DNA of 64,000 nt, taken from positions 1,784,001-1,848,000 of the forward strand of contig NC_007964.1 of assembly GCF_000013885.1 (NCBI RefSeq), written 5' to 3'. This document shows positions 25,929 through 35,538 of the stretch, in pieces (the first letter of the stretch is position 1; the number at the start of each line of letters is the position of its first letter). This DNA is from Nitrobacter hamburgensis X14 (lineage in GTDB: Bacteria; Pseudomonadota; Alphaproteobacteria; Rhizobiales; Xanthobacteraceae). The notes under the pieces are model-generated. The model searched no databases. It was not told the DNA's origin and saw only the letters and a program-made list of their open reading frames with translations. Made by a program: the position numbers and the translations under genes.

Positions 25929-26324
25929 TTATAGAGCGGCTCGATACTCGCTGCCACAGGCCGTATCAATATCGATGTTATAGAGCAGCGAGGAGATTTC
26001 GCTGGAAAGGTAGCTGATGCGGCGGATCACGGGAGCAAGGTAGAAAGAGTGTTCATCCGTGGCCGGATTTTCGCCAGCCTTAAATGCTAAACGCCACGCT
26101 TCATTAGCAAGATATGAAAGCGCTTGAATTTCATCGTTAAAAACATCAACTCGCTTCAATACGTTTAGAACCGGGGTTGGGATTTCGGTGGATAGTTCCC
26201 TGGCTTCGTCGAGCTGATCTGGGGCTAGATCACGCTCGGCCATGTAGCCCTTTCTTTCGTGAATCGATCGAGTACGGATGTTTGGTTCGATATCTTTCAT
26301 GCGTGTAGAGAATGTTTGGTTCAT
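25929..26324 (-). CDS. Hypothetical phage early protein
   Basis: 131 residues, mostly helical (LDEARELSTEIPTPVLNVLKRVDVFNDEIQAL), ending SLLYNIDIDTACGSEYRAAL. It is the last gene of the early cluster, ten bases after its upstream neighbour. The function is unknown; early genes at this place in Mu-like phages often modulate host functions. Confidence 0.55.
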   Translation of the reverse strand: MNQTFSTRMKDIEPNIRTRSIHERKGYMAERDLAPDQLDEARELSTEIPTPVLNVLKRVDVFNDEIQALSYLANEAWRLAFKAGENPATDEHSFYLAPVIRRISYLSSEISSLLYNIDIDTACGSEYRAAL

Positions 26325-26334
26325 AATGCTCTCC

Positions 26335-26679
26335 TCATTGCACAGTGGGAAATTGGTTGTCGATCTGAAGCCCCGACAGCGTCAGGACTCCCATAAGCAG
26401 GCCGGCGCTTGCCTTCAGACTCTCGGTGAACTCACGCGTATATTCGTTGACGACTTCAATGTATTGCGCGTGCATCGTCTTGATATCGGCGGCGTCCTCC
26501 GTCGACTGTGTTCGCAGCGCCAGCTCGCGCGTGCACTGTTCGATAGCGTTGTTCATCACAACAAAATGTTCGGCAGCGAGCTGGTATGCTTCCGCAAACG
26601 CGCGGATGACGTTCAGGCGCTGGTCGGTATCAAGCATTCCAAAGTCGCAGTTGAGTTCGGTTTCGAGGCGAGATTTCAT
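26335..26679 (-). CDS. Hypothetical phage early protein
   Basis: 114 residues from the ATG at 26679, which overlaps the MuB-like stop (ATGA); a longer start at 26715 would lie inside the MuB gene. Helical throughout (DTDQRLNVIRAFAEAYQLAA, YIEVVNEYTREFTESLKASA). Translational coupling with the transposition genes suggests a role in early lysogeny or replication, but the family is not recognised. Confidence 0.6.
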   Translation of the reverse strand: MKSRLETELNCDFGMLDTDQRLNVIRAFAEAYQLAAEHFVVMNNAIEQCTRELALRTQSTEDAADIKTMHAQYIEVVNEYTREFTESLKASAGLLMGVLTLSGLQIDNQFPTVQ

Positions 26680-27401
26680 TTCAAGGCGCTCCGGTAGTGG
26701 GGGAATGGTTCGCATGCGCGGCGGATGTGTTCTGACTTGATGACTCTATTGCTGGCGAAACGCCGGGCTACTTCTAGGACGCTGACAACACCGTCCGTGT
26801 GGTGTGCGCGGCCGATCAGGCGCAACATTTTATAGGCGTCCAAGCCTTCAACGCCGAAGGTGTTCGACAGACGGTCTATGTCTTCATCAAGGATGCTGTT
26901 GACTTCGGCGCGGATGGGAACGCGCCGGCTGATTTGCGCAAAGACGCCTTTGTCGGTGTTGACGCGCTTCAGGACTTCGCTGTTTCCGCAAAAAATTAGG
27001 CTCATGTTTGTGAAGTCATGCAGGTGCAACAGCTCGCGGAACGCCTGAAGCTTCAGGTTCTGCGCTTCATCGATAATTAGTGCGCGCCCGGATAAATCGT
27101 ACTGCATCATTTGCCTTTGCATATTGGCAAGGCTGCCATCGATGCTCATACTCATTGAGTTAGCCACTTCGCGGAAAAGGTCTCGCAAGGCATTCCCGGT
27201 GATGGCGGTGACTGTAAAAAATGATACAGGTCGATCGAAATGGATGCCTTCATTGGCTGCTTTCACATAAGCAGCGAGCGCAAAGGACTTGCCCACGCCC
27301 GGCCGTCCAACGATGGCTCCGTTTTTCTGCAACTCTCGCGCAAGGTCGATCGTGCGGAAAATGTCGCGTGACACCGATGTTTCGACAAACGTCATGATCA
27401 T
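26676..27401 (-). CDS. MuB-like AAA+ ATPase
   Basis: 241 residues. Walker A is GRPGVGKSFA near residues 33-42, Walker B is ALIIDEAQNL near 106-115, and a sensor-1-like SLIFCGNSEVLKR follows. MuB-type ATPases bind DNA, choose the target and stimulate the transposase. It is coupled to the MuA-like gene by an ATGA overlap. The N-terminal helix-turn-helix of Mu B itself is not present; the size matches the short B proteins of B3/BcepMu-like phages. Confidence 0.9.
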   Translation of the reverse strand: MIMTFVETSVSRDIFRTIDLARELQKNGAIVGRPGVGKSFALAAYVKAANEGIHFDRPVSFFTVTAITGNALRDLFREVANSMSMSIDGSLANMQRQMMQYDLSGRALIIDEAQNLKLQAFRELLHLHDFTNMSLIFCGNSEVLKRVNTDKGVFAQISRRVPIRAEVNSILDEDIDRLSNTFGVEGLDAYKMLRLIGRAHHTDGVVSVLEVARRFASNRVIKSEHIRRACEPFPHYRSALK

Positions 27402-29401
27402 TTTCCCTTGAGCGCCTTCAGGGTGTTATCGAGGGCGATGCTTTGCCGGCGCTGAGCTTTGAGGTTCTTTTCGTGCTGGCGATCGGCACGGGCCGCCGGC
27501 GTTTCGCTTATGTGGCGCGCGATTACTGCGGCTTCGTCGGAAAGACCGATCCTTGCGATCGGCGTGGCGACCGTTGCATCTGTCATCTGCGCAGCAAGGC
27601 GAAGCCCTTCGGCGAGCGTGTCAACATCGGGTGTGCTGCGGTCTAGTTGTCGGATGGCCTTGCGGCGAGCCTTATCGACCTGCTTGGAGAGCATCGCGCC
27701 GCGCGGATCATCAAAAGCAAATGCCTCGACTGGGTCGGCGATACCGATGATCTCGCGTGTCTTGTAATCCAGCAGCGCCATCCGTTGTGGTGGCCAGTAT
27801 TTCGGGATGCGTGCGATGATCTTAGATTTGAAGTAGCCTGACATTTCATCGCAGGCCCAACGCCGTCCGTTGACGTTGATGACGCCTTTCGCGATCGTGC
27901 AGACGCGGTCGTCAGCAAAGACGGTCAGTATTTCGCGATCGTCAACGGTGACGGGTTGCCAACCTTGCTCGATCGCAGCCTCATACGCTTGGCGAGGCGA
28001 TCGGCCGGCGAGATGACCGCGCATCGGATACATTTCCATTTCGTGGATTCGACCTCGTATGACGTCACGAAGCATGTCGAACGTGCCGGGGAATGCCTTG
28101 GTTGGCCGGCCGACGCGTTCGGTCTTTTTGTTCATGCGATCGCCGCCGGTGTGGCCCGGCACGCCTTGAAGCATCTTTTCGACGATGGCGAACATGCCTT
28201 CGATTGGCTTGGCGGAGGCATTGTATGGTTGAGCGTGGACCACGCGCGTTGTGCGGCCGTCAGTGCCACGCAATTGCGAAACGAGTTGCAACGCATCGTT
28301 TATTTTTTCCGCGAACCGATACTCGCTGCCGTTGTCGATGTAGAGCGTTCGCGGCATACCCCACGTTGGATCGCAGAGCATGTGGCAGAAGCTCTGGATC
28401 AGGTCGGCATTGCGAATGCCCGTGCCGGCCTCGCATAGCACAAGGTCGAAGCGTAGGCGGTTCGTCGCGCCATCAAGCCAACCCAGCATCCGGGCATGTG
28501 CTGTTGAGCCGTCATCCCGTGTGCAAAGGATATCGATGGGGTGAACGTCGCCGATTACCCAATCCATCGGTTTCAAGAATGAGCGTGAGCGCTGAGTCCG
28601 GAACCGGTTATCTTCATAGGACTTGCGATCGTGGTACAGCGTGTGAACGTTCCGATAATGTCGCTCGGCAACGACGAATCGGCGCGGAACGAGCAGGGCG
28701 TTTTCGGGGATGGAATTGAAGTAGGAAAAGCCGGCGTCCGCGATCAGCTCACGGAATTTGATGTTGCTGCGACCCTCGATTAGCTTGAGAGTTTCGCCGG
28801 CCTTCCAATGGCCACGAATGTAGTTGCGCAGTTCGTCGGCGATGCGCTCCCAGGTCTCTGTGTCGAACGGAATGGCTTGTTCGGCCGCGAGTGAGATAAC
28901 CACCTTGGATCGGCCTTTATCGGCGCGGGCGCGCGGCGCGAAGGCGAGGGGGCCATTCTCGCGATATTTTTGCAGGCGACGATAGATCGTGCGTGGGGTC
29001 AGCCGAATCGGCCGGCCGCGCCAGTTGGTGAGATCGCGCCGGTCGGCGAGCGCATCGACCGCAGATTTACGGTCTGGCCCATCTGTCATGGCCAGCAACG
29101 GTCCGAGGATTCGCAGCCACCAATCCCGCTCCGCGCCGCGTTGTTCGGTTAATCCCGCAATCCGGAGTACCGGCCTTGAGGTGACCTTCAAACGCTGTTG
29201 AAGGTCGGTTGGCAGGGAGTCGACGCGCACGAGGTAAGAATGCCCAGCAACGCCACCACGGCCGCCCGTAACCGGATCGACAACTAACTGAAACCCGCGC
29301 CAAGTTTTCCCTTCGAGGGCGCGCGCGATGGCACTCCGCGCCTTGCGCGCCGATATGTCGGCAAGCTCGGCAAACTCTGCCGTTGTCAGCCGAGCGGTCA
29401 T
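27398..29401 (-). CDS. MuA-like transposase
   Basis: 667 residues. The N-terminus (LTTAEFAELADISARKARSA) is the end-binding winged helix. The DDE core has Asp in WVIGDVHPID (near 287), Asp in TLYIDNGSEYR (near 355) and Glu in KPIEGMFAIVEKM (near 400), followed by the Mu-type C-terminal beta-barrel with FADDRVCTIAKGVINVNGRRW. All catalytic residues are present and the frame is intact. It would carry out replicative transposition together with the MuB-like protein. Its ATG overlaps the stop of the gp16-like gene. Confidence 0.94.
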   Translation of the reverse strand: MTARLTTAEFAELADISARKARSAIARALEGKTWRGFQLVVDPVTGGRGGVAGHSYLVRVDSLPTDLQQRLKVTSRPVLRIAGLTEQRGAERDWWLRILGPLLAMTDGPDRKSAVDALADRRDLTNWRGRPIRLTPRTIYRRLQKYRENGPLAFAPRARADKGRSKVVISLAAEQAIPFDTETWERIADELRNYIRGHWKAGETLKLIEGRSNIKFRELIADAGFSYFNSIPENALLVPRRFVVAERHYRNVHTLYHDRKSYEDNRFRTQRSRSFLKPMDWVIGDVHPIDILCTRDDGSTAHARMLGWLDGATNRLRFDLVLCEAGTGIRNADLIQSFCHMLCDPTWGMPRTLYIDNGSEYRFAEKINDALQLVSQLRGTDGRTTRVVHAQPYNASAKPIEGMFAIVEKMLQGVPGHTGGDRMNKKTERVGRPTKAFPGTFDMLRDVIRGRIHEMEMYPMRGHLAGRSPRQAYEAAIEQGWQPVTVDDREILTVFADDRVCTIAKGVINVNGRRWACDEMSGYFKSKIIARIPKYWPPQRMALLDYKTREIIGIADPVEAFAFDDPRGAMLSKQVDKARRKAIRQLDRSTPDVDTLAEGLRLAAQMTDATVATPIARIGLSDEAAVIARHISETPAARADRQHEKNLKAQRRQSIALDNTLKALKGK

Positions 29402-29619
29402 TCGGCTGCATTTACCAGCGGGCGGAAAAGTAGTTTTTTCGGCTCAGCTTTGAGGCCCAGATCAACCGCGATCTGGTGCCCAATTCCCCTCTGGGACTTT
29501 CGGCGACCGCTAAGAACGGCGTACACGGTGCGAAGGTTGTAGCCCTTGGCCCGCGCCCATTCCGCCACCGATATTCCCTCGGCTTCGAACTTAGCCTTTA
29601 CCTGGTTGGCGGTCATCAT
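29398..29619 (-). CDS. Phage-associated DNA-binding protein, BcepMu gp16-like
   Basis: 73 residues. ISVAEWARAKGYNLRTVYAVLSGRRKSQRG is a helix-turn-helix of the gp16 phage-associated family, found as the first early gene of BcepMu-like phages in the place of Ner. It likely helps regulate the early promoter or transposition. It is divergent from the repressor and overlaps the transposase gene. Confidence 0.8.
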   Translation of the reverse strand: MMTANQVKAKFEAEGISVAEWARAKGYNLRTVYAVLSGRRKSQRGIGHQIAVDLGLKAEPKKLLFRPLVNAAE

Positions 29620-29672
29620 GGTAACCTCCCTGAATCAGTATAGTACCAATATGGTGTCATACAGTTACCAAA
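29620..29672. promoter_or_regulatory. Divergent operator-promoter region of the prophage
   Basis: Fifty-three bases between the gp16-like and repressor genes, containing ggtaac and its inverted partner gttacc about 40 bases apart and an AT-rich centre. Such a short gap between a repressor and the early operon is the expected place for overlapping promoters and operators. Confidence 0.5.
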
Positions 29673-30197
29673 ATGTCCACATACGCAAGCTCGAACGATC
29701 CCGCCGATGCCCGGTTTGGCGCGCGGGCAGTAATTGATCGCCTCAAGGAAGTGTTCGGGGTTTCGTCAGACGCGGCCCTTGCTGACGAGTTGCGCACGGC
29801 GAGGGCAAACATTTCCAAGTGGAAAGCGAGAAATTCCGTCCCCTATGCCGAGGCGGTCTACGCGTCGATCAGCAAGGGGATTTCGTTGGATTATCTTCTA
29901 GCTGGGAGCGGCAGCGTTGCGTCATCGCGGTTGCCATCAAACCTTGATCCCGAATTCATCAGGGCGGCACTTCAGTTGATTGTTCGCGCTGGGCTTCTCT
30001 CTATCGGTAAAGGCCACAAGCCTGCCGAGACTTTGGAGGCGGCTGCATCTTCCATCTCGGTTCAATACGAACGAGCCGAAAAAGCGATGTACGAACTGGT
30101 AGTTCACAGGGGACTAAGTGGCGTCGATGCGAGAAAAGCCGCTATCGTCGCAATTGAAATGCTGGATGCGGAGCTTGCCGCTCGGCAGCAGCGGTAG
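29673..30197 (+). CDS. Phage repressor, CI-type helix-turn-helix protein
   Basis: 174 residues. RAVIDRLKEVFGVSSDAALADEL and TARANISKWKARNSVPYAEAV form the N-terminal helix-turn-helix of CI-like repressors; ISLDYLLAGSG follows as usual. The C-terminus is helical (AVIVRAG..., MYELVVHRGLSGVDARKAA) and lacks a visible Ser/Lys peptidase pair, so LexA-like self-cleavage is not evident. It is divergently oriented from the transposition genes, as lysogeny repressors are. Confidence 0.82.
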   Translation: MSTYASSNDPADARFGARAVIDRLKEVFGVSSDAALADELRTARANISKWKARNSVPYAEAVYASISKGISLDYLLAGSGSVASSRLPSNLDPEFIRAALQLIVRAGLLSIGKGHKPAETLEAAASSISVQYERAEKAMYELVVHRGLSGVDARKAAIVAIEMLDAELAARQQR

Positions 30198-30362
30198 GGT
30201 CCGCAATGGGTCCGCAATATTCCGCGCAACTTCACTTGTCACAGGTGAAGGGTTCGCAACGCGAATAGCCTAAGCACTTGTTATTTATAAGAATCCCGAT
30301 TTAGCCAACGATAATTGGCACCGCGATTTTGACACAATCTATCGTGGACCGATTGCGGACCC
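30197..30362. repeat. GGGTCCGCAAT repeats at the repressor end of the prophage
   Basis: The 11-base unit gggtccgcaat stands at 30197-30207 and directly again at 30208-30218, and inverted as attgcggaccc at 30352-30362. Three sites near the repressor end of a Mu-like element are candidate transposase end-binding sites. No matching site was seen near the opposite, degraded end. Confidence 0.6.
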
Positions 30363-30480
30363 GCGCCCAGTTTTGAAATCAACGACTTAGATCGCTCTAC
30401 CGCCAATTAGCTCTGGCGAGCGTCCGCCAAATAGCGTTTTCCGCTCCACTAAGGGTATATATCTGCTCGCGCCGGCAAAA
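30363..30480. other. Junction between prophage end and recA control region
   Basis: No gene is supported here. The prophage limit probably lies close to 30362, which leaves about 220 bases of the recA upstream region intact. Confidence 0.5.
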
Positions 30481-30495
30481 GAACATATTGCGAAC
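30481..30495 (-). promoter_or_regulatory. LexA (SOS) box of recA
   Basis: GAAC-N7-GAAC, the reverse complement of the alphaproteobacterial LexA motif GTTC-N7-GTTC, 91 bases before the recA ATG. It predicts SOS induction of recA. Confidence 0.85.
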
Positions 30496-30586
30496 TAAGA
30501 ACAAATGAGGTACGTTTGTTTTACCTGATGATCCACAGCCCATTCGTTGTCCCCTCCGCGAATCCCGTTCATAAGGAGCCCGGCCC

Positions 30587-31675
<1,089 letters not shown>

Positions 31676-31682
31676 CCCTTTC

Positions 31683-31838
31683 CGCTTCCGATGGAATCAG
31701 AAGCGGGAGTTCTCGAGCCCTTTCGCTTCTGATGGAATCAGAAGCGGGCTCTGATTTTGATTTGACGCGTTTTCTTCATGCGAACCGGTATCCATCCTCG
31801 GGTCAAGCTCAAGGACATGCCTCGTTCGAAAACGCTCT
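31683..31838 (-). repeat. Dispersed intergenic repeat, inverted copy with doubled hairpin
   Basis: The inverted form of the 61088-61211 element: ends with cgaaaacgctc, contains aaccggtatccatcctcgg, acgcgttttctt and the hairpin cttctgatggaatcagaag. A second copy of the hairpin (cttccgatggaatcagaag) stands just before it at 31684-31704. Confidence 0.8.
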
Positions 31839-32213
31839 GAAGGTCGGCCGGCTGAGGTTTATTTCCGAGGCTCGGGCTTGTGCGGCTCGGGTTCGGTGCG
31901 ACCCGCGAAGACGGGAATCCTTCGCGGAAGCGTATGTCGCGCCTTTCGGAAGCAGGCGGGCGCTGTGGATGTTGAGTTGCCGACATCCCCAGCGTCCGGT
32001 TTGTTTTTTGGCCACCTTCGAAGGACATCCTCCCCGCGTAACGGCTTTGCGGTCGCGTGCAATACGAAAGTCATCATGCTCCGCGAAAGCGGAGTATCCA
32101 GTCGTCATATTGCTCCCTGACTTCGGTCGCGCACGTTCGGTGACCGGATCGTCCGTTTTCGCGGACGATGACGCCTCATTTTCGGCCAGACCCTCCGGAG
32201 GGCGGCGATCTCG
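31839..32213. other. Intergenic region with two REP-like palindromes
   Basis: No supported gene between recA and gcvP. Palindromes lie at 32076-32096 (atgctccgc/gcggagtat) and 32150-32166 (gtccg/cggac), of the type also seen at 50438, 52005, 55410 and 55483. Confidence 0.6.
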
Positions 32214-35090
32214 CTACTCCGCCGCCTGCGCGTAGTCTTCCATCGGCGGGCAGGAACAGACGAGGTTGCGATCGCCGTAGGCATTGTCGACTCGTCCGAC
32301 CGGGCACCAGTATTTGTCCAACCGCGAGGTGCCAGCCGGAAAGCAGCCCTGGGCCCGGCTGTAGGGCCGAGACCAGGTATCGTCGGCGATGTCGTGCACC
32401 GTATGCGGCGCGTGGCGCAGCGGCGATGCCTCGACGCTCCAGCGTCCGGCCTCGATCTCCGCGATTTCTCGCCGGATCGCGATCATGGCGTCGCAGAATC
32501 GATCCAGTTCCGCCTTCGATTCGGATTCGGTCGGCTCGATCATCAACGTGCCCGGTACCGGAAAACTCATGGTCGGGGCATGGAAGCCGTAGTCGATCAG
32601 CCGCTTGGCGATATCGTCCACGGTGACGCCGGTTTCGGCCTTCAGCGCGCGGGGATCGATGATGCATTCATGCGCGACCCGGCCCTTCACGTTGCGGTAC
32701 AGCACCGGAAAGTGCGGATCGAGCCGTTGTGCGACATAGTTGGCGTTGAGAATCGCGACTTCGGTGGCGCGCGTCAGGCCTTCGCCGCCCATCATCAGGA
32801 CGTAGATGTAGGAAATGGTCAGGATCGAGGCCGAGCCGAACGGCGCCGCCGAGACCGCTCCGACCGCGGGCGGCGTGGCGCCGTCGGTCGCGGGGTGGCC
32901 GGGAAGGAAGGATGCGAGGTGCGCTTTCACGCCGATCGGGCCCATGCCCGGTCCGCCGCCGCCGTGCGGGATGCAAAAGGTCTTGTGCAGGTTGAGATGG
33001 CTGACGTCGGCGCCGTAATCGCCGGGCCGCGACAGGCCGACTTGCGCGTTCATGTTGGCGCCGTCGAGATAGACCTGTCCGCCGTGGCTATGCACGATGT
33101 CGCAGATCTCGCGGATGCGCTCCTCGAACACGCCGTGCGTCGAGGGATAGGTGATCATGATCGCGGCGAGCCGGTCGGCGTGCTGCGCCGCCTTGGCCCT
33201 GAGATCGTCGACGTCGACATCGCCGCGCGCATCGCAGGCCACCACCACGACCTCCATGCCGGCCATGTTGGCGGAGGCCGGATTGGTGCCGTGCGCCGAG
33301 GAGGGGATCAGGCACACCGTGCGGTGACTATCGCCGCGCGCTGCGTGATAGCCGCGGATCGCCAGCAGCCCGGCATATTCGCCCTGTGCGCCGGAGTTGG
33401 GCTGCAGCGAGATCGCATCGTAGCCGGTGATGTCGATCAGCCATTGTTCAAATTCTTCGAACAGCGCGTAATAACCCTCCGCCTGCTCGCACGGCGCGAA
33501 CGGATGCAGGCCCGCGAATGCCGGCCACGTCAGCGGAATCATTTCGGTGGTGGCGTTGAGCTTCATCGTGCAGGAGCCGAGCGGGATCATCGCGCGGTCG
33601 AGTGCAAGGTCGCGGTCGCTGAGCTTTCGCATGTAGCGCAGCAGTTCGGTTTCCGAGCGGTGCGCGTGAAATACCGGATGGGTCAGATAGGCTGTTCTGC
33701 GGCCGAGATCGGCAGGCAGCAGGTCGGGGGCGTGCGCTTCGACGTCGGCGTAAGAGAACGCGGCGCCGAATGTGCGCCACACCGCTTCGACGATCTCCGG
33801 CGTGGTGAGTTCGTCGAGCGCGATGCCGAGCGTATGGTCGGCGTTGATCCGCAGGTTGATGCCCTGGCTGAGCGCGCGCCCGGCAATCTCGTTTTGCCGG
33901 TCGCCGACGCTCACGGTCAGCGTATCGAAAGCTGCATCGTTGAGCGGCGCGAAGCCGAGCCTCGTCAGTCCCGCCGCCAATGTCGCGGTGCGGCGATGCA
34001 CGGTGCGCGCGATCTGCGCCAGTCCTTCGGGGCCATGATAGACTGCGTACATCGAGGAGATCACCGCCAGCAGCACCTGCGCGGTGCAGATGTTGGAGGT
34101 TGCTTTCTCGCGGCGGATATGTTGCTCGCGGGTCTGCAAAGCGAGGCGATAGGCCGGTGCCCCGCGGGAGTCCACGGAGAGGCCGACGATGCGGCCGGGC
34201 AGCAGCCGCTTCAGCGTGTCGCGCACCGCCATGTAGGCCGCGTGCGGGCCGCCATAGCCCATCGGCACGCCGAAGCGTTGCGCCGATCCAACTGCGATGT
34301 CGGCGCCGAGCACGCCGGGGGAGGCCAGCAGCGTCAGCGCCAGCAGGTCGGCGGCGACCACCGCAAGACCGCCCTTGGCCTTCAGTGTTGAGATCGCGGG
34401 GCGCAGGTCGCGCACCACGCCGGATGTGCCCGGATATTGCAGCACCGCGCCGAACACGTCCGCCTTGTCGAGATCGCGCAGCGGATCGCCGGTGACGAGC
34501 GTCCAGCCCAGCGGTTCGGCGCGGGTGCGCAGCACCGCCAGCGTCTGCGGATGCACCTCGTGATCGACGAAGAAGGCTTTTGTTTTCACCGATGATGCGC
34601 GCTCGGCGAGCGCCATCGCTTCGGCCACCGCGGTCGCTTCGTCGAGCAGCGAGGCGTTGGCGACATCGAGACCGGTGAGGTCGCAGATCATGGTCTGGAA
34701 ATTGAACAGCGCTTCCAGCCGCCCCTGGCTGATTTCCGGCTGATAGGGCGTGTAGGCTGTGTACCACGCCGGGTTTTCCAGGATGTTGCGCTGGATCACC
34801 GCCGGCAGGATCGTGCCGGAATAGCCTTGCCCGATCAGCGAGGTGAACGCCTGGTTCTGCGCGGCGAGACTCTGCATGTGCGCCAGCGCTTCGGTTTCGC
34901 TTAAGCCTTCGCTTAAGCCTTGGCCGAGATCGAGCGGCGCCGCCTGCCGGATCGACGGCGGCAGCGCCTCGTTCATCAATGCCGCGAGGCTCTTCGCGCC
35001 GACGGTTTCCAGCATCGCGGCGATATCGCGTGACGACGGGCCGATATGGCGGCGCGCGAAGGTGGTGGCGGGCTCTTCACGGGCGGTCAT
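32214..35090 (-). CDS. gcvP: Glycine dehydrogenase (decarboxylating), P protein
   Basis: 958 residues from the ATG at 35090 (MTAREEPATTFARRHIGPS), the family start; an upstream in-frame start at 35195 is unlikely. Both homologous halves are present in one chain. The PLP lysine lies in HLNLHKTFCIPHGGGGPG, and the glycine-rich loop follows. It decarboxylates glycine and passes the aminomethyl group to lipoyl-GcvH. Last gene of the gcvT-gcvH-gcvP operon, 73 bases after gcvH. Confidence 0.97.
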   Translation of the reverse strand: MTAREEPATTFARRHIGPSSRDIAAMLETVGAKSLAALMNEALPPSIRQAAPLDLGQGLSEGLSETEALAHMQSLAAQNQAFTSLIGQGYSGTILPAVIQRNILENPAWYTAYTPYQPEISQGRLEALFNFQTMICDLTGLDVANASLLDEATAVAEAMALAERASSVKTKAFFVDHEVHPQTLAVLRTRAEPLGWTLVTGDPLRDLDKADVFGAVLQYPGTSGVVRDLRPAISTLKAKGGLAVVAADLLALTLLASPGVLGADIAVGSAQRFGVPMGYGGPHAAYMAVRDTLKRLLPGRIVGLSVDSRGAPAYRLALQTREQHIRREKATSNICTAQVLLAVISSMYAVYHGPEGLAQIARTVHRRTATLAAGLTRLGFAPLNDAAFDTLTVSVGDRQNEIAGRALSQGINLRINADHTLGIALDELTTPEIVEAVWRTFGAAFSYADVEAHAPDLLPADLGRRTAYLTHPVFHAHRSETELLRYMRKLSDRDLALDRAMIPLGSCTMKLNATTEMIPLTWPAFAGLHPFAPCEQAEGYYALFEEFEQWLIDITGYDAISLQPNSGAQGEYAGLLAIRGYHAARGDSHRTVCLIPSSAHGTNPASANMAGMEVVVVACDARGDVDVDDLRAKAAQHADRLAAIMITYPSTHGVFEERIREICDIVHSHGGQVYLDGANMNAQVGLSRPGDYGADVSHLNLHKTFCIPHGGGGPGMGPIGVKAHLASFLPGHPATDGATPPAVGAVSAAPFGSASILTISYIYVLMMGGEGLTRATEVAILNANYVAQRLDPHFPVLYRNVKGRVAHECIIDPRALKAETGVTVDDIAKRLIDYGFHAPTMSFPVPGTLMIEPTESESKAELDRFCDAMIAIRREIAEIEAGRWSVEASPLRHAPHTVHDIADDTWSRPYSRAQGCFPAGTSRLDKYWCPVGRVDNAYGDRNLVCSCPPMEDYAQAAE

Positions 35091-35163
35091 CGAATTGCTC
35101 CTCGATGCATAAGTTAAGTTTAATGCGTCATGTCCCGTTTTGTGCCGGGCACGACAGGAATGC

Positions 35164-35529
35164 TCACGCCGTGTGCGCCTTGTAGGCGGCCTCATTCATC
35201 AGACCGCCGAGCTCGCTTTTGTCGGCGATTCTGAGCTTGAACAGCCACGCCTTGCCGTCGGCGTCGGAATTGACCAGCGCCGGCTCCGCGCTGAGCGCAT
35301 CGTTGACTTCAAGGACTTCACCCGTAATCGGCGCATAAACGTCGGAGGCCGCCTTGACCGACTCGACCACCGCAGCAGTTTCGGCTTTCTTCAACTGGCG
35401 TCCGACTTTTGGCAGTTCGACGAACACGATGTCGCCGAGCTGCGACTGTGCGTGGTCGGTGATGCCGATGGTGGCGGTGTCGCCCTCGATACGGAGCCAT
35501 TCGTGATCGGTGGTGTATAAAACGGTCAT
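35164..35529 (-). CDS. gcvH: Glycine cleavage system H protein
   Basis: 121 residues. The lipoylated Lys is in VVESVKAASDVYAPI; the N-terminal YTTDHEWLRIEGDTATIGIT is typical. It shuttles the aminomethyl group between the P, T and L proteins. Nine bases follow gcvT. Confidence 0.97.
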   Translation of the reverse strand: MTVLYTTDHEWLRIEGDTATIGITDHAQSQLGDIVFVELPKVGRQLKKAETAAVVESVKAASDVYAPITGEVLEVNDALSAEPALVNSDADGKAWLFKLRIADKSELGGLMNEAAYKAHTA

Positions 35530-35538
35530 GACAAATCC

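Larger units (their letters stand above)
20498..30362 (-). mobile_element. Collapsed Mu-like prophage
   Basis: Read from right to left: repressor (divergent), gp16-like, MuA-like, MuB-like, two small early genes, Mor-like, protease/scaffold I, major head T, tape measure. Genes for lysis, terminase, portal, head-tail joining, sheath, tube, baseplate and fibres are absent, and head and tape-measure genes are six bases apart. The right limit is taken from repeats at 30197-30362; the left limit is uncertain and the two small genes at 20498-21131 may be cargo or outside. Confidence 0.85.

Noticed and set aside
31732..32235. 167-codon frame after recA
   Set aside because: It lies over the dispersed repeat and REP palindromes, and the translation has no domain.
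32394..34391. 665-residue open frame antisense to gcvP
   Set aside because: Shadow of gcvP; composition is dominated by Arg, Ala, Gly and His with no motif.
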